A stretch of 64,000 bases of DNA from Microbacterium resistens NBRC 103078 (GTDB taxonomy: Bacteria; Actinomycetota; Actinomycetes; Actinomycetales; Microbacteriaceae): contig NZ_BCRA01000021.1 of NCBI RefSeq assembly GCF_001552355.1, positions 1-64,000 on the forward strand, read 5' to 3'. This document shows, piece after piece, positions 27,169 through 35,381 of the stretch. The stretch's first letter is position 1; every line of letters starts with the position of its first letter. The notes below the pieces were generated by a model. That model was not told the origin of the DNA, did not search any database, and worked only from the letters and a program-made list of their open reading frames with translations. The position numbers and the translations under genes are program-made.

Positions 27169-28281
27169 TCAGTCGTCGTCGTCCTTGCGCTTTCGCCAGC
27201 GGATCCCCGCCGAGATGAAGCCGTCCAGGTCGCCGTCGAAGACGGTCGCGGGGTTCCCCGACTCATATCCGGTGCGCAGGTCCTTGACGAGCTGCTGTCC
27301 GTAGAGGAAGTACGAGCGCATCTGATCGCCCCAGCTCGCGGTGATGTTGCCCGCCAGCTCCTTCTTCTTGGCCGCCTCCTCCTCCTTCTGGAGGAGCAGG
27401 AGCCGCGTCTGCAGCACGCGCATGGCGGCGGCGCGGTTCTGGATCTGGGACTTCTCGTTCTGCATCGAGACGACGATGCCGGTCGGGAGGTGCGTGATGC
27501 GCACCGCGGAGTCCGTGGTGTTCACGGACTGGCCGCCGGGGCCCGACGAGCGGAAGACGTCGACGCGGATGTCGCCCTCGGGGATGTCGACCTCGGTCGC
27601 CTCCTCCATGAGCGGGATGACCTCGACCGCGGCGAACGAGGTCTGCCGCTTGTCGGCGGACCCGAACGGGCTGATGCGTGCGAGACGGTGCGTGCCGGCC
27701 TCGACGGACAGGGTGCCGAACGCGTAAGGGGCATCGACCTCGAACGTGGCCGACTTGATGCCGGCGCCCTCCGCATAGGAGGTGTCCATCACCTTGACGG
27801 GGTACTTGTGCTGCTCGGCCCAGCGCAGGTACATGCGCAGGAGCATCTCGGCGAAGTCCGTGGCGTCGTCGCCGCCGGCGCCCGAGCGAATGGTGATGAT
27901 GGCGGCGCGCTCGTCGTACTCGCCGTCCAGCAGGGTCTGCACCTCGAGCTGGTTGATCGTCTCGGTGAGCGCGGCGAGCTCGCTGCGCGCCTCGGCGGCG
28001 GAGTCCTCGTCGTCCATCTCGTTGGCGAGGTCGACGAGCACCTCCAGGTCGTCGAGGCGCTGCTCCACCTCGGTCACCCGCTTGAGCTCGGCCTGCTTGT
28101 GACTGAGGGCGCTGGTGACCTTCTGCGCCTTCTCGGGGTCGTCCCAGAGGTCCGGCGCGCCGGCCTCCTCGCTGAGGCGGGCGATGTCGGTGCGCAGACC
28201 GTCGGTGTTCACGACCTCGCGGATGTCGCCGAAGGTCTGTCGGAGGGCCGCGATGTCGGCGGAGAGATCGAGTTCGAGCAT
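27169..28281 (-). CDS. prfB: Peptide chain release factor 2
   Basis: This 370-residue protein ends translation at UGA and UAA. The stop-codon recognition tripeptide SPF is in 'ARISPFGSADKRQTSF', and the peptidyl-hydrolysis GGQ motif in 'SSGPGGQSVNTTDSAV'. The frame is continuous from start to stop: the in-frame UGA and programmed frameshift of E. coli prfB are absent, as in other actinobacteria. It is upstream of the NlpC-ftsE-ftsX-smpB genes on the same strand. Confidence 0.98.
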   Translation of the reverse strand: MLELDLSADIAALRQTFGDIREVVNTDGLRTDIARLSEEAGAPDLWDDPEKAQKVTSALSHKQAELKRVTEVEQRLDDLEVLVDLANEMDDEDSAAEARSELAALTETINQLEVQTLLDGEYDERAAIITIRSGAGGDDATDFAEMLLRMYLRWAEQHKYPVKVMDTSYAEGAGIKSATFEVDAPYAFGTLSVEAGTHRLARISPFGSADKRQTSFAAVEVIPLMEEATEVDIPEGDIRVDVFRSSGPGGQSVNTTDSAVRITHLPTGIVVSMQNEKSQIQNRAAAMRVLQTRLLLLQKEEEAAKKKELAGNITASWGDQMRSYFLYGQQLVKDLRTGYESGNPATVFDGDLDGFISAGIRWRKRKDDDD

Positions 28282-28396
28282 GGCACTTCAGACTATCGCG
28301 CCGGCGGGCCTTCCGCCGCGCGCGGTATCCCGGGCACCGCGGCCTCGCCGCGCCGCCTGCCCGGCGACCGCGCGCCGACGGCGTAGCGTGGGGACC

Positions 28397-29677
28397 ATGG
28401 CAACCCGCGCGAGCGCCGTCCTGCGGCAGTACGGGCCCATGGTGTACCTGCCGACGCTGCTCTTCGCGATCGGCGAGGGCGCGGTGCTGCCGCTCATCCC
28501 GGTCATCGCGGCCGGACGCGGCGCCGATCTCGCGACCGCCGCCCTCGTCGCCTCCGCCCTCGTGGTCGGGCAGCTCTGCGGCAACCTCCCCGCGGGGTGG
28601 CTCGTGGCCCGCATCGGCGAGCGCTACACGATGGTGATCGCCGGCGGGCTGTCGCTCGTCGGCGCCGTGGCCAGCGCCCTGGCGCCCAGCCTGATCCTGT
28701 TCACCGCCGCCGTCTTCGTGGTCGGGATGTCCGCGGCGGCCTTCGGGCTGGCCCGTCATGCGTTCATGACCACGCGCGTGCCGCTGGAGTTCCGGGCTCG
28801 GGCGCTGTCGCTGCTCGGAGGCTCCTTCCGCCTGGGCATGTTCCTCGGCCCGTTCCTCGCGGCGGTCCTGCTGAGCGTGTTCGGGACGGAGATCTCCACG
28901 CTCTGGTTCTTCGCCGTGTGCCTCGTCGGACTCGTGCTGCTGGTCCTGCTCGGGCCGGATCCGGAGGAGCAGGCGCTGGCGAAGGACGCCGCGGAACGCC
29001 GGCTGCGTCCCCCGGCGCCGGCCGAGGACTCGGGCGAGGCGGTCAGCGGATCGATCCCCACCTTCGAGCGCGTCGGGGTCTTCGCCACGATGTGGCGCAA
29101 CCGCGGTGTGCTCGGGCGTCTCGGGCTGGCCGCGGCGTCCCTGTCCGCGGTGCGCTCCGCCCGCCAGGTGGTGCTGCCGCTGTGGGGCGTCTCGATCGGG
29201 CTGGACGCGCAGACGATCGCCCTGGTGGTCGGCGTCTCCGGAGCCATCGACTTCGCGCTCTTCTACGCGAGCGGACAGGTCATGGACCGGTTCGGGCGCC
29301 TCTGGGCCGCCCTTCCCGCGATGCTGCTGATGGGGGCCGGCTTCCTCGTCCTGTCGTTCACACACGACGGAGACGCCGCCGTCCTGTGGTTCGGGATGGT
29401 CGCGGCAGTGCTCGGCGTCGGCAACGGCCTGTCCAGCGGCATCCTGCTCACCCTCGGCGCGGACGTGGCTCCCCGCACCGAGCCGGCGGCGTTCCTGGGC
29501 TCGTGGCGCACGCTGACCGACGCCGGCGGCGCGATCGCCCCACTCCTCTTCTCCGGCGTCGCCGCGGCGACCTCCCTGTCGCTGGCGACCGGCGTCATCG
29601 GTGCGATCGGGCTCGTGGGCGCGCTCGGATTCCTGCGCTGGATCCCGCGGTTCGTCCCCCGCCCTCCCACCGAATAG
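28397..29677 (+). CDS. MFS transporter
   Basis: This 426-residue integral membrane protein has about 12 hydrophobic segments in two halves separated by a charged central loop (~195-245). The motif-A-like loop is 'NLPAGWLVARIGERY', with a second-half counterpart 'ASGQVMDRFGRLW'. It is probably a proton-driven drug or metabolite exporter; the substrate cannot be told. The start is ATG at 28397; the open frame extends further left but overlaps prfB. It is divergent from prfB and convergent with the tad cluster. Confidence 0.88.
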   Translation: MATRASAVLRQYGPMVYLPTLLFAIGEGAVLPLIPVIAAGRGADLATAALVASALVVGQLCGNLPAGWLVARIGERYTMVIAGGLSLVGAVASALAPSLILFTAAVFVVGMSAAAFGLARHAFMTTRVPLEFRARALSLLGGSFRLGMFLGPFLAAVLLSVFGTEISTLWFFAVCLVGLVLLVLLGPDPEEQALAKDAAERRLRPPAPAEDSGEAVSGSIPTFERVGVFATMWRNRGVLGRLGLAAASLSAVRSARQVVLPLWGVSIGLDAQTIALVVGVSGAIDFALFYASGQVMDRFGRLWAALPAMLLMGAGFLVLSFTHDGDAAVLWFGMVAAVLGVGNGLSSGILLTLGADVAPRTEPAAFLGSWRTLTDAGGAIAPLLFSGVAAATSLSLATGVIGAIGLVGALGFLRWIPRFVPRPPTE

Positions 29678-29699
29678 CCGGCCGCCGCGACCGGGTCCG

Positions 29700-30125
29700 T
29701 CATCGCAGGACGGTGCGGCTGGTCGCCGTGGAGCGCAGCTCTACGAGGGGCGGCATGGCGTCGGCGAGCAACGGCGGCGTCCAGGCCGCCCGCACCGTCA
29801 CCCGGGCCGAGGTGCCATCCGGCGTGCCTGCCGACACCAGCTCCGCTCGACCGCGCTCCTCGGCGGCGAGGACCGCCGCCGCCTGCTCGCGGACCGCGGC
29901 ATCGCTGAGCCGGAGAATCGCGACCCCGTCGACCGACGCCACCGTGAAGCCGTCCGCCCCGGCGAGCGCCGCCGCATCCGCCACAGCGTCGAGACGCTTC
30001 TGGGCGAGGTGGAGATCGGTCGCGCAGACGCACACGACCAGCAGGGCGAGGGCCAGCACGACGTACCCGAGCAGCAGGGGCAGAGTGCTTCCGCGCTCCC
30101 CTCCGACCGCCGCGCCCCGGATCAT
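29700..30125 (-). CDS. TadG-like pseudopilin (Rv3654c-type helicase-neighbour family)
   Basis: This 141-residue protein has a short basic start, a type III-like signal 'GGERG|STLPLLLGYVVLALA' with one long hydrophobic segment, then a periplasmic domain with 'LDAVADAAALAGADG', the TadG-family hallmark. Glu at +5 after the Gly is missing. It is the last gene of the tad cluster; its ATG overlaps the preceding stop (ATGA). It is probably a minor component of the Flp pilus or secretion system. Confidence 0.8.
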   Translation of the reverse strand: MIRGAAVGGERGSTLPLLLGYVVLALALLVVCVCATDLHLAQKRLDAVADAAALAGADGFTVASVDGVAILRLSDAAVREQAAAVLAAEERGRAELVSAGTPDGTSARVTVRAAWTPPLLADAMPPLVELRSTATSRTVLR

Positions 30126-30616
30126 CCGCTCCCCCAGGTCCGGGAGACCTTGTAGGCCGCGGAGGCCTCGATCGGGACGCCGGTGGGGAGGTCCCCGCCC
30201 AGGATCGGCGGGATCAACGGGAGCGCGACCCGGGTGCCTACCGTGACGATGACCGTCGCCCCGGCGGACGGACACGGCGCTCCCGCAGGGGTGCACGTCA
30301 CGGATACCTGCACCGCCTCCGGGTCCATCCCGTACTCGACGACCGCTGTGGCCATCACCCTGTCCGCGCGCTCCTGCGCCTCCTCTGCCCCGGCGGCGGT
30401 GCTGACGAGCCGCGCCGTGTGCCGGGCAGCGGACTGCACGCCGAGGAGCTGGTCCTGGACGACGCCCAGAGCCACGACCAGGTAGGCCACGGGGACGAGC
30501 AGGATCGTGCCGACCGCGATGAACTCCAACGCCGCAGAACCCCGGTCCCCGAGGATCGGGTCCCACGGTTCCCGCCGTCTCCGCTCATTCCGGGTCGAAG
30601 GACTCCTGGGGAGCAC
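30122..30616 (-). CDS. TadE-family pseudopilin
   Basis: This 164-residue protein has a basic N-terminus, a prepilin cleavage-like site 'GDRG|SAALEFIAVGTILL' with Glu at +5, one membrane helix, and a ~115-residue exterior domain with two Cys ('VTCTPAGAPCP') that could form a disulfide. The start is GTG at 30616, overlapping the upstream tadE stop by 32 bp; no better in-frame start was found. It is the second of two TadE-like genes. Confidence 0.8.
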   Translation of the reverse strand: MLPRSPSTRNERRRREPWDPILGDRGSAALEFIAVGTILLVPVAYLVVALGVVQDQLLGVQSAARHTARLVSTAAGAEEAQERADRVMATAVVEYGMDPEAVQVSVTCTPAGAPCPSAGATVIVTVGTRVALPLIPPILGGDLPTGVPIEASAAYKVSRTWGSG

Positions 30617-30989
30617 GTCCGGTCACCTCCAACGCGAACGGGATGCTGACGAGGCCCAGGACCGGCAACGGCGACCGGACCGTCACCTCCACCGTGGGAA
30701 CACCCAGCTCCGTGGTCGCGGTGATCGAGATGTCCTCGGCATAGACCGCGCCGACCGTCCGCGAGATGGCCTCGCGCGCGGTCCGGATCCCGTCGGCGTC
30801 GTCCGTGTCGGCGAGCGCGGCGACGTGTGCGCCATCGACCGCGGCGTCGTGGACGACGTTGCGCACGTACACGGCGATGCCCAGTTGCAGCACGGCGAGC
30901 GTGACCGCGGTCAGCAGGGTGCCGACGAGCACGAACTCGACCGGGCCGGATCCGCGCTCGCCGTCCTCCCGTCTCGCCGAGGCGATCAC
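30585..30989 (-). CDS. TadE-family pseudopilin
   Basis: This 134-residue protein has cleavage-like site 'GERG|SGPVEFVLVGTLL' (Glu at +5), a single hydrophobic segment, then a soluble domain starting 'VYVRNVVHDAAVDGAHVAAL'. The start is GTG at 30989, because the longer frame upstream would overlap the Flp gene in another frame. It lies between the Flp pilin-like gene and the second TadE gene. Confidence 0.8.
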   Translation of the reverse strand: MIASARREDGERGSGPVEFVLVGTLLTAVTLAVLQLGIAVYVRNVVHDAAVDGAHVAALADTDDADGIRTAREAISRTVGAVYAEDISITATTELGVPTVEVTVRSPLPVLGLVSIPFALEVTGRAPQESFDPE

Positions 30990-31041
30990 GACGCCGGACG
31001 TCCGATCCGTTCGGGCGCGCTCGCGACGGCCGCACCGCACG

Positions 31042-31257
31042 TCAGATCCCGCCCACCTTGCCGATGGCCTGCTCGAAGAGGCTGGTGAGCGCGGGGCCCG
31101 CAACGGCCCAGATCAGCACCACGAGCCCGGCCGTCATCAACGTGATGAGGACCCATCCGGGAACGTCTCCGCGCTCCGGGTCATCGTCGTGGGACAGTCC
31201 CGACGCGGCCTCTGTCGGGATGGCGAGGCGGTCACGCAGGAGGCGCAGGGTGTTCAT
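31042..31257 (-). CDS. Flp-like pilin subunit (DUF4244-like)
   Basis: This 71-residue protein has a ~30-residue charged leader, then 'ERG|DVPGWVLITLMTAGLV' and a single hydrophobic helix, ending 'LFEQAIGKVGGI'. Size, topology and position between tadC and tadE match the main pilin (Rv3656c position in mycobacteria). Unlike the TadE proteins and typical Flp pilins, Glu at +5 after the cleavage-like Gly is absent. A 17-bp direct repeat lies just upstream. Confidence 0.72.
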   Translation of the reverse strand: MNTLRLLRDRLAIPTEAASGLSHDDDPERGDVPGWVLITLMTAGLVVLIWAVAGPALTSLFEQAIGKVGGI

Positions 31258-31270
31258 GGGTTCTCCTTCT

Positions 31271-31308
31271 TTGTCGGCGGAAACGTCTTCGTTGTCGGCG
31301 GAAACGTC
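31271..31308. repeat. Two 17-bp direct repeats upstream of the Flp-like gene
   Basis: The 17-base unit TTGTCGGCGGAAACGTC occurs exactly at 31271-31287 and 31292-31308 (21-bp period, two helical turns) in the 82-bp gap between tadC and the Flp-like gene, right before its start on the minus strand. It could bind a regulator or be a recent duplication. Confidence 0.6.
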
Positions 31309-31339
31309 ATCGGATTCGTGCGGGAGCGGGGTTGCGGCG

Positions 31340-32266
31340 TCATCCGATCCCCATGCGGAGGATCACCAGTCCCGGAAACACGGCGAAGACGATGCTGAGG
31401 GGCAGGATGAGGAAGACGAGCGGCAGGAGCATGAGGATCTCCTTCCGCCCGGCGCGCTCGATCAGATCCCGCTTGGTCTCCTCGCGGGCGTCCGCCGCCT
31501 GGGCCTGAAGCACGGACGCGAGCGGGGCGCCGCGTTCGAGCGCCGCGACCACCTGGTCCGCGGCGCGGGAGAACGCGGGGATCTGCAGCCGCTGCGCGCA
31601 CTCCGTGAGAGCGTCGGCCAGCGTGGATCCCGTGCCCACCGCGAGCATGACGCCTCGGAGCTCGGCGCTCAGCTCGCCGCTGCCGACGGAGGCCACGCGA
31701 CGGAGACTCTCGCGCAGCCCCTCGCCTGCGGACAGGCAGAGGGCGAAGAACTCCAGGACCGTGGGCAGTTCCTCGGCGATCCGATCGACGCGGGCGCGGG
31801 CGCGCACGGTCAGCAGTGCATCCGACCCCAGCCCGGCGATGCCCGCCGAGACGGCGGGAAGCAGGAGCGCCGGCACGCTCATCCGGCCGAGAAGCACCAA
31901 CAGGAGTGTCGCGAGGGCGCCGACGAGCAGCCCCAGGACCACGGCCGCCAGCTGCCTGCTCCGAAACGAGGCGACGTCACGGCGGCTTCCCGCCTGCGCG
32001 AGGCGGACGGCGACGGCGGCATCGCCCGGTCCGATGCCGGCGAGCACGGTGCGCAGGATCGCAAGCCCGCGTCCGGCGACCGGCATCCGCCAGCGACGCT
32101 CGGTCCGCCCCTCGGGGAGGTCCACGACGTCACGGACATGCGGAGCCACGCGGAGGGTGAGGGACGCGGTCCGCCACCGGGGGAACGCCGCGAGCAGGAT
32201 CAGGGTGCCGACGGCGAGAAGTCCCCCGAGAAGCACCGCCGTTGCGGCGTCCGTGACGATGCTCAT
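31340..32266 (-). CDS. tadC: TadC-type pilus assembly membrane protein
   Basis: This 308-residue protein of the type II secretion F / GspF family is part of the inner-membrane platform of the Flp pilus. It has hydrophobic segments at both ends and in the middle; the core motif region is 'LPTVLEFFALCLSAGEGLRE' and 'GAPLASVLQAQAADAREETK', ending 'LMLLPLVFLILPLSIVFAVF'. Start ATG at 32266 overlaps the tadB stop (ATGA). Confidence 0.87.
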   Translation of the reverse strand: MSIVTDAATAVLLGGLLAVGTLILLAAFPRWRTASLTLRVAPHVRDVVDLPEGRTERRWRMPVAGRGLAILRTVLAGIGPGDAAVAVRLAQAGSRRDVASFRSRQLAAVVLGLLVGALATLLLVLLGRMSVPALLLPAVSAGIAGLGSDALLTVRARARVDRIAEELPTVLEFFALCLSAGEGLRESLRRVASVGSGELSAELRGVMLAVGTGSTLADALTECAQRLQIPAFSRAADQVVAALERGAPLASVLQAQAADAREETKRDLIERAGRKEILMLLPLVFLILPLSIVFAVFPGLVILRMGIG

Positions 32267-33117
32267 CGGAACCACCGCCGCTGTTCGGGAAGGCGTCCGA
32301 TGCGGAGCATGATCCGGAACGCCAAGGCGGAGACACCGGCGCCGACGAGGATCACGGCGATGCCTTCCGCCGTGGCGTACGCCTGCGCGCCCTCCGGCCG
32401 AAGCAGCAGAAGGCAGAGGATCACCCAGGGTGCGATCGCACCGAGCACGGCGGCGCCCCGGATCCAGGACTGGCGCGCTTCCACCTCCGCTCGCAGCGCC
32501 GCTTCGGCCCGCACCGAGCCGGACAGGCTGCGCAACACCGTCCCGAGCTCCGTGCCGCCGACCTCACGGGCCATGCGCACCGTTTCGAGGATGCGATCCG
32601 CCACGGGGTCCGCCAGCGCGTCCTTCAGGCGCGCGGTCGCCACGTCGAAGCGGCCCGTGGCGTGCAGGTCGCGGGCGAACGCGGCGAAGGCCGGTCGCAG
32701 CGGAGCCGGTACGGATTCGGCCAGCCCGGCGAGCGCGTCCGGAAGGGGGAGACCGACGCGTATGCCCGACACCAGCAGATCGCAGACATCCGGCCACAGC
32801 GCTCGCCGCGAGCGGAGCAGTCGGTGTCGACGGCCCCGCAGGTACGCGAACGGCGCGGCCGCCCCGGCCGTTCCGGCGACCACAGCGAAGGCGGCGGAGG
32901 TCGTCACCAGCCACGCGATCGATGCGACGAGCGCTCCCCCACCGGCTGAAGCGGTGATCACCATGCGCCCGGATGCCGCGAATCCGGCCTCGTGCGAGAG
33001 CCGGTCGATCCGACCGGCCCTGGCCACCGGGGCGGAGGGCTCGCGCAGCGGCCACAGCCACGGAGAGACCGCGAGGAGCAGCCCGGCCGCGAGGATCACC
33101 CCGAGCAGGATCGTCAT
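32263..33117 (-). CDS. tadB: TadB-type pilus assembly membrane protein
   Basis: This 284-residue protein of the type II secretion F family partners with TadC. Helices lie at the N-terminus ('MTILLGVILAAGLLLAVSPW'), around residues 55-90, and at the C-terminus; the cytoplasmic domain has 'DLLVSGIRVGLPLPDALAGL' and 'VRMAREVGGTELGTVLRSL'. Four-base ATGA overlaps join it to cpaF and tadC. Confidence 0.87.
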   Translation of the reverse strand: MTILLGVILAAGLLLAVSPWLWPLREPSAPVARAGRIDRLSHEAGFAASGRMVITASAGGGALVASIAWLVTTSAAFAVVAGTAGAAAPFAYLRGRRHRLLRSRRALWPDVCDLLVSGIRVGLPLPDALAGLAESVPAPLRPAFAAFARDLHATGRFDVATARLKDALADPVADRILETVRMAREVGGTELGTVLRSLSGSVRAEAALRAEVEARQSWIRGAAVLGAIAPWVILCLLLLRPEGAQAYATAEGIAVILVGAGVSALAFRIMLRIGRLPEQRRWFR

Positions 33118-34256
33118 GTCGCCACCGCCGCCCCGACGACACGGGTGCGGATCCGTCCGTCCGGGTCCACCCCCACGGGCTCCACGATCTCGGCGACCGT
33201 GCGCCGGCCGGACCCGTCGCGGGCACAGTGCACGACGAGGTCGACCGCGGAGACGAGAGCGGGGGCGACGAAGGCGCGGTCGATGTTCCGCCCCGCCAGC
33301 AGCGGCAGCAGGGCGAGCTTCTCCACCGCGTCCGTCGCCGAGTTCGCATGGACGGTTCCCGCGCCCGGAATCCCGGTGTTGAGCGCGAGCAGGAGGTCGA
33401 GCGCCTCCTCGCCGCGCACCTCGCCGATGACGATCCGGTCCGGTCGCATCCGCAACGCCTCCTTGACCAGACGCCGCAGCGTCACCTCGCCCGTCCCCTC
33501 CAGCCCGGCCTGGCGGCCCTGCAGGGCGACCACGTCGGGCAGGTCCACCCCGAGCTCGAACGTCTCCTCCACGGTGACGACCCGCTGGTGCTCGCACTCG
33601 GCGATCAGCGCGCCGAGCAGCGTTGTCTTCCCCGCGTGCGTCGGTCCGGACACGATCACGGTGCCGCCGCCGCGCACCGCGCGCGACAGCAGCGCCGCGT
33701 CCTCGGCCGACAGCATCCCGCCATCCACGAGCGCGTTCAGACCCCGGTAGCGCGGGAGGAACTTGCGGATGTTGACCGCCCAGCCGCCGCGGACCACGTC
33801 CGCGATCGCCACGTGCAGACGGGAGCCGTCCGGCAGGGAGGCGTCCACGAAGGGCTGGCCGACATCCACCCGCCGGCCCGTGCTGTGCAGCATCCGCTCC
33901 ACCACGTCCCGCAGTTCGGCATCGGTCAGCCGGACAGGCACTCGCTCCGAACGGCCCTGGCGCGCGACGAACACGGCGGAGGGCCCGTTCAGCCAGATCT
34001 CCTCCACGTCCTCGGCGTCCAGCAGCGGCTGGAGCGGGCCGTATCCGCTGACGCCGGCCAGCACATCCCGCACGCAGGCGGCCTCATCCTCGATCAGCTC
34101 GGTGCCCTGCACCAGCGCTCGGTCGTTGTGCCGGCGGATCTCGGACTGGGCGACCCGGCGGGCCTGCTCGGGGTGCACGGAGGGATCCGTCCGCTCCGCC
34201 CGCAGCCGGGCACGGACCCTTTCGACGATGACGGCGGACGGGGAGGAGAGGAGCAC
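33114..34256 (-). CDS. cpaF: CpaF/TadA-family pilus assembly ATPase
   Basis: This 380-residue hexameric secretion ATPase drives Flp pilus assembly. An N-terminal domain ('GYGPLQPLLDAEDVEEIWLN') precedes the RecA-like domain with Walker A 'SGPTHAGKTTLLGALIA', Asp box 'VVTVEETFEL', Walker B 'RPDRIVIGEVRGEEALDLL' and His box 'TVHANSATDAVEKL'. It is the first gene of the cluster; upstream is tRNA-Leu, not the TadZ/CpaE (Rv3660c-like) gene seen in many actinobacteria. Confidence 0.93.
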   Translation of the reverse strand: MLLSSPSAVIVERVRARLRAERTDPSVHPEQARRVAQSEIRRHNDRALVQGTELIEDEAACVRDVLAGVSGYGPLQPLLDAEDVEEIWLNGPSAVFVARQGRSERVPVRLTDAELRDVVERMLHSTGRRVDVGQPFVDASLPDGSRLHVAIADVVRGGWAVNIRKFLPRYRGLNALVDGGMLSAEDAALLSRAVRGGGTVIVSGPTHAGKTTLLGALIAECEHQRVVTVEETFELGVDLPDVVALQGRQAGLEGTGEVTLRRLVKEALRMRPDRIVIGEVRGEEALDLLLALNTGIPGAGTVHANSATDAVEKLALLPLLAGRNIDRAFVAPALVSAVDLVVHCARDGSGRRTVAEIVEPVGVDPDGRIRTRVVGAAVAT

Positions 34257-34398
34257 GGGAGCATCCTGTCAAGGACGCGGTGGCGCATGCAGGAGTTATC
34301 CACAGGGTGAGGTCGGCAGGGGTAGGGAAAGCCCTCCGCATGCTTCCGGGGCTCCCCCAAGACGCGCAGGGCGCGGATCAGTAGACTGAACGGGCTTC

Positions 34399-34480
34399 GC
34401 GGGAGTGGTGAAACTGGCAGACACGCAGGATTTAGGTTCCTGTGCCTCCGGGCGTGTGGGTTCAAGTCCCACCTTCCGCA
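34399..34480 (+). tRNA. tRNA-Leu (anticodon TAG)
   Basis: The 82-nt cloverleaf has acceptor arms GCGGGAG (34399-34405) and CTTCCGC (34473-34479) with discriminator A. The anticodon stem-loop is CAGGA-TTTAGGT-TCCTG, giving anticodon TAG, which reads CUA and CUG by wobble. The variable arm is long, as in class II leucine tRNAs ('TGCCTCCGGGCGT'), and the T-loop is GGTTCAAGTCC. CCA is not encoded. Confidence 0.96.
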
Positions 34481-34577
34481 CGAGCGACGTCGACCGTCGC
34501 TTGCACGGCTCCCGGGCGTCCTCGCCCGACGAGGCTGCACCGCACCGCCGACCCCCACGACCGACGGGACCACTCTC

Positions 34578-35333
34578 TTGCATCACGCCGCGCTCATCCC
34601 CTGGCTCGACCCCGAGACGATCATCGGCGCCGCCGGCCCCTGGGCGCTTCTCGTCGTCTGCTTCATCGTCTTCGCCGAGACGGGCCTCCTCGTCGGCTTC
34701 CTGCTGCCCGGCGACACCCTCCTGGTGATCTCCGGGCTGCTGTCGCACCCGATCGGCGCCGCCGAGCACGGCGTGTTCGGCATCAATGTCTGGATCGTGG
34801 CTCTCCTCATCGGCCTGGCCGCGTTCGTCGGCGGAGAAGTGGGCTACGTCATCGGGCACAAGGGCGGCCCCGCCGTGTTCGAACGCAAGGAGTCCGGACT
34901 GTTCAGCCGCAAGAACGTCGAGCGGACGAACGCGTTCTTCGAGCGCTTCGGCGGCATCACGGTGATCCTCGCCCGGTTCGTGCCGATCGTCCGCACCTTC
35001 GCCCCCGTGGCCGCGGGCGTGGGCCACATGCCCTGGCGGAAGTACACGCTCTACAACCTCATCGGCGCCGTGCTGTGGGGCTTCGGCCTCACGATGTTCG
35101 GCTACCTCATCGGCTTCATCCCGCCGGTCGCCTGGTTCGTCAAGGAGTACATCGACCTGATCCTCCTCGCCGCCGTCGGCGGCACGGCCCTCGTGACGCT
35201 GTGGCACTACCTCAACGAGCGCCGCAAGGCCAAGAAGGAGGCCGCGGCCGGACGCGCCGACGCCGCCGCCCTGCAGCTCGACCCGGAGGTCTTCGACCGC
35301 GCCCCCGACCTCGACGGCGACGGCAAGCACTGA
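34578..35333 (+). CDS. DedA-family membrane protein
   Basis: This 251-residue protein of the DedA (SNARE-associated/VTT) family has members that act as flippases for undecaprenyl phosphate or phospholipids and help keep the membrane potential. Motifs are 'FAETGLLVGFLLPGDTLL', 'GGEVGYVIGHKGG', and the hallmark 'ARFVPIVRTFAPVAAGVGHM'. About five hydrophobic segments; the C-terminal 40 residues are charged and cytoplasmic. The start is TTG at 34578, 98 bp after tRNA-Leu. Confidence 0.93.
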   Translation: MHHAALIPWLDPETIIGAAGPWALLVVCFIVFAETGLLVGFLLPGDTLLVISGLLSHPIGAAEHGVFGINVWIVALLIGLAAFVGGEVGYVIGHKGGPAVFERKESGLFSRKNVERTNAFFERFGGITVILARFVPIVRTFAPVAAGVGHMPWRKYTLYNLIGAVLWGFGLTMFGYLIGFIPPVAWFVKEYIDLILLAAVGGTALVTLWHYLNERRKAKKEAAAGRADAAALQLDPEVFDRAPDLDGDGKH

Positions 35334-35350
35334 CGAGCGCGCTCGCGCGC

Positions 35351-35381
35351 AGAAGCGGGTCGGCTCAGCCGGCCCGCTTCT
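35351..35381. terminator. Hairpin between dedA and ku, overlapping the end of ku
   Basis: Arms 35351-35364 and 35368-35381 pair over 14 bases with one mismatch; the 3-base loop is exactly the TCA that encodes the ku stop codon on the minus strand. On the plus strand it follows dedA by 17 bp and is a plausible terminator for it. It therefore uses ku coding sequence as one arm. Confidence 0.55.

Noticed and set aside
27169-28281. Programmed frameshift in prfB
   Set aside because: The frame is continuous with no internal UGA near codon 26; a single frame encodes the whole protein.
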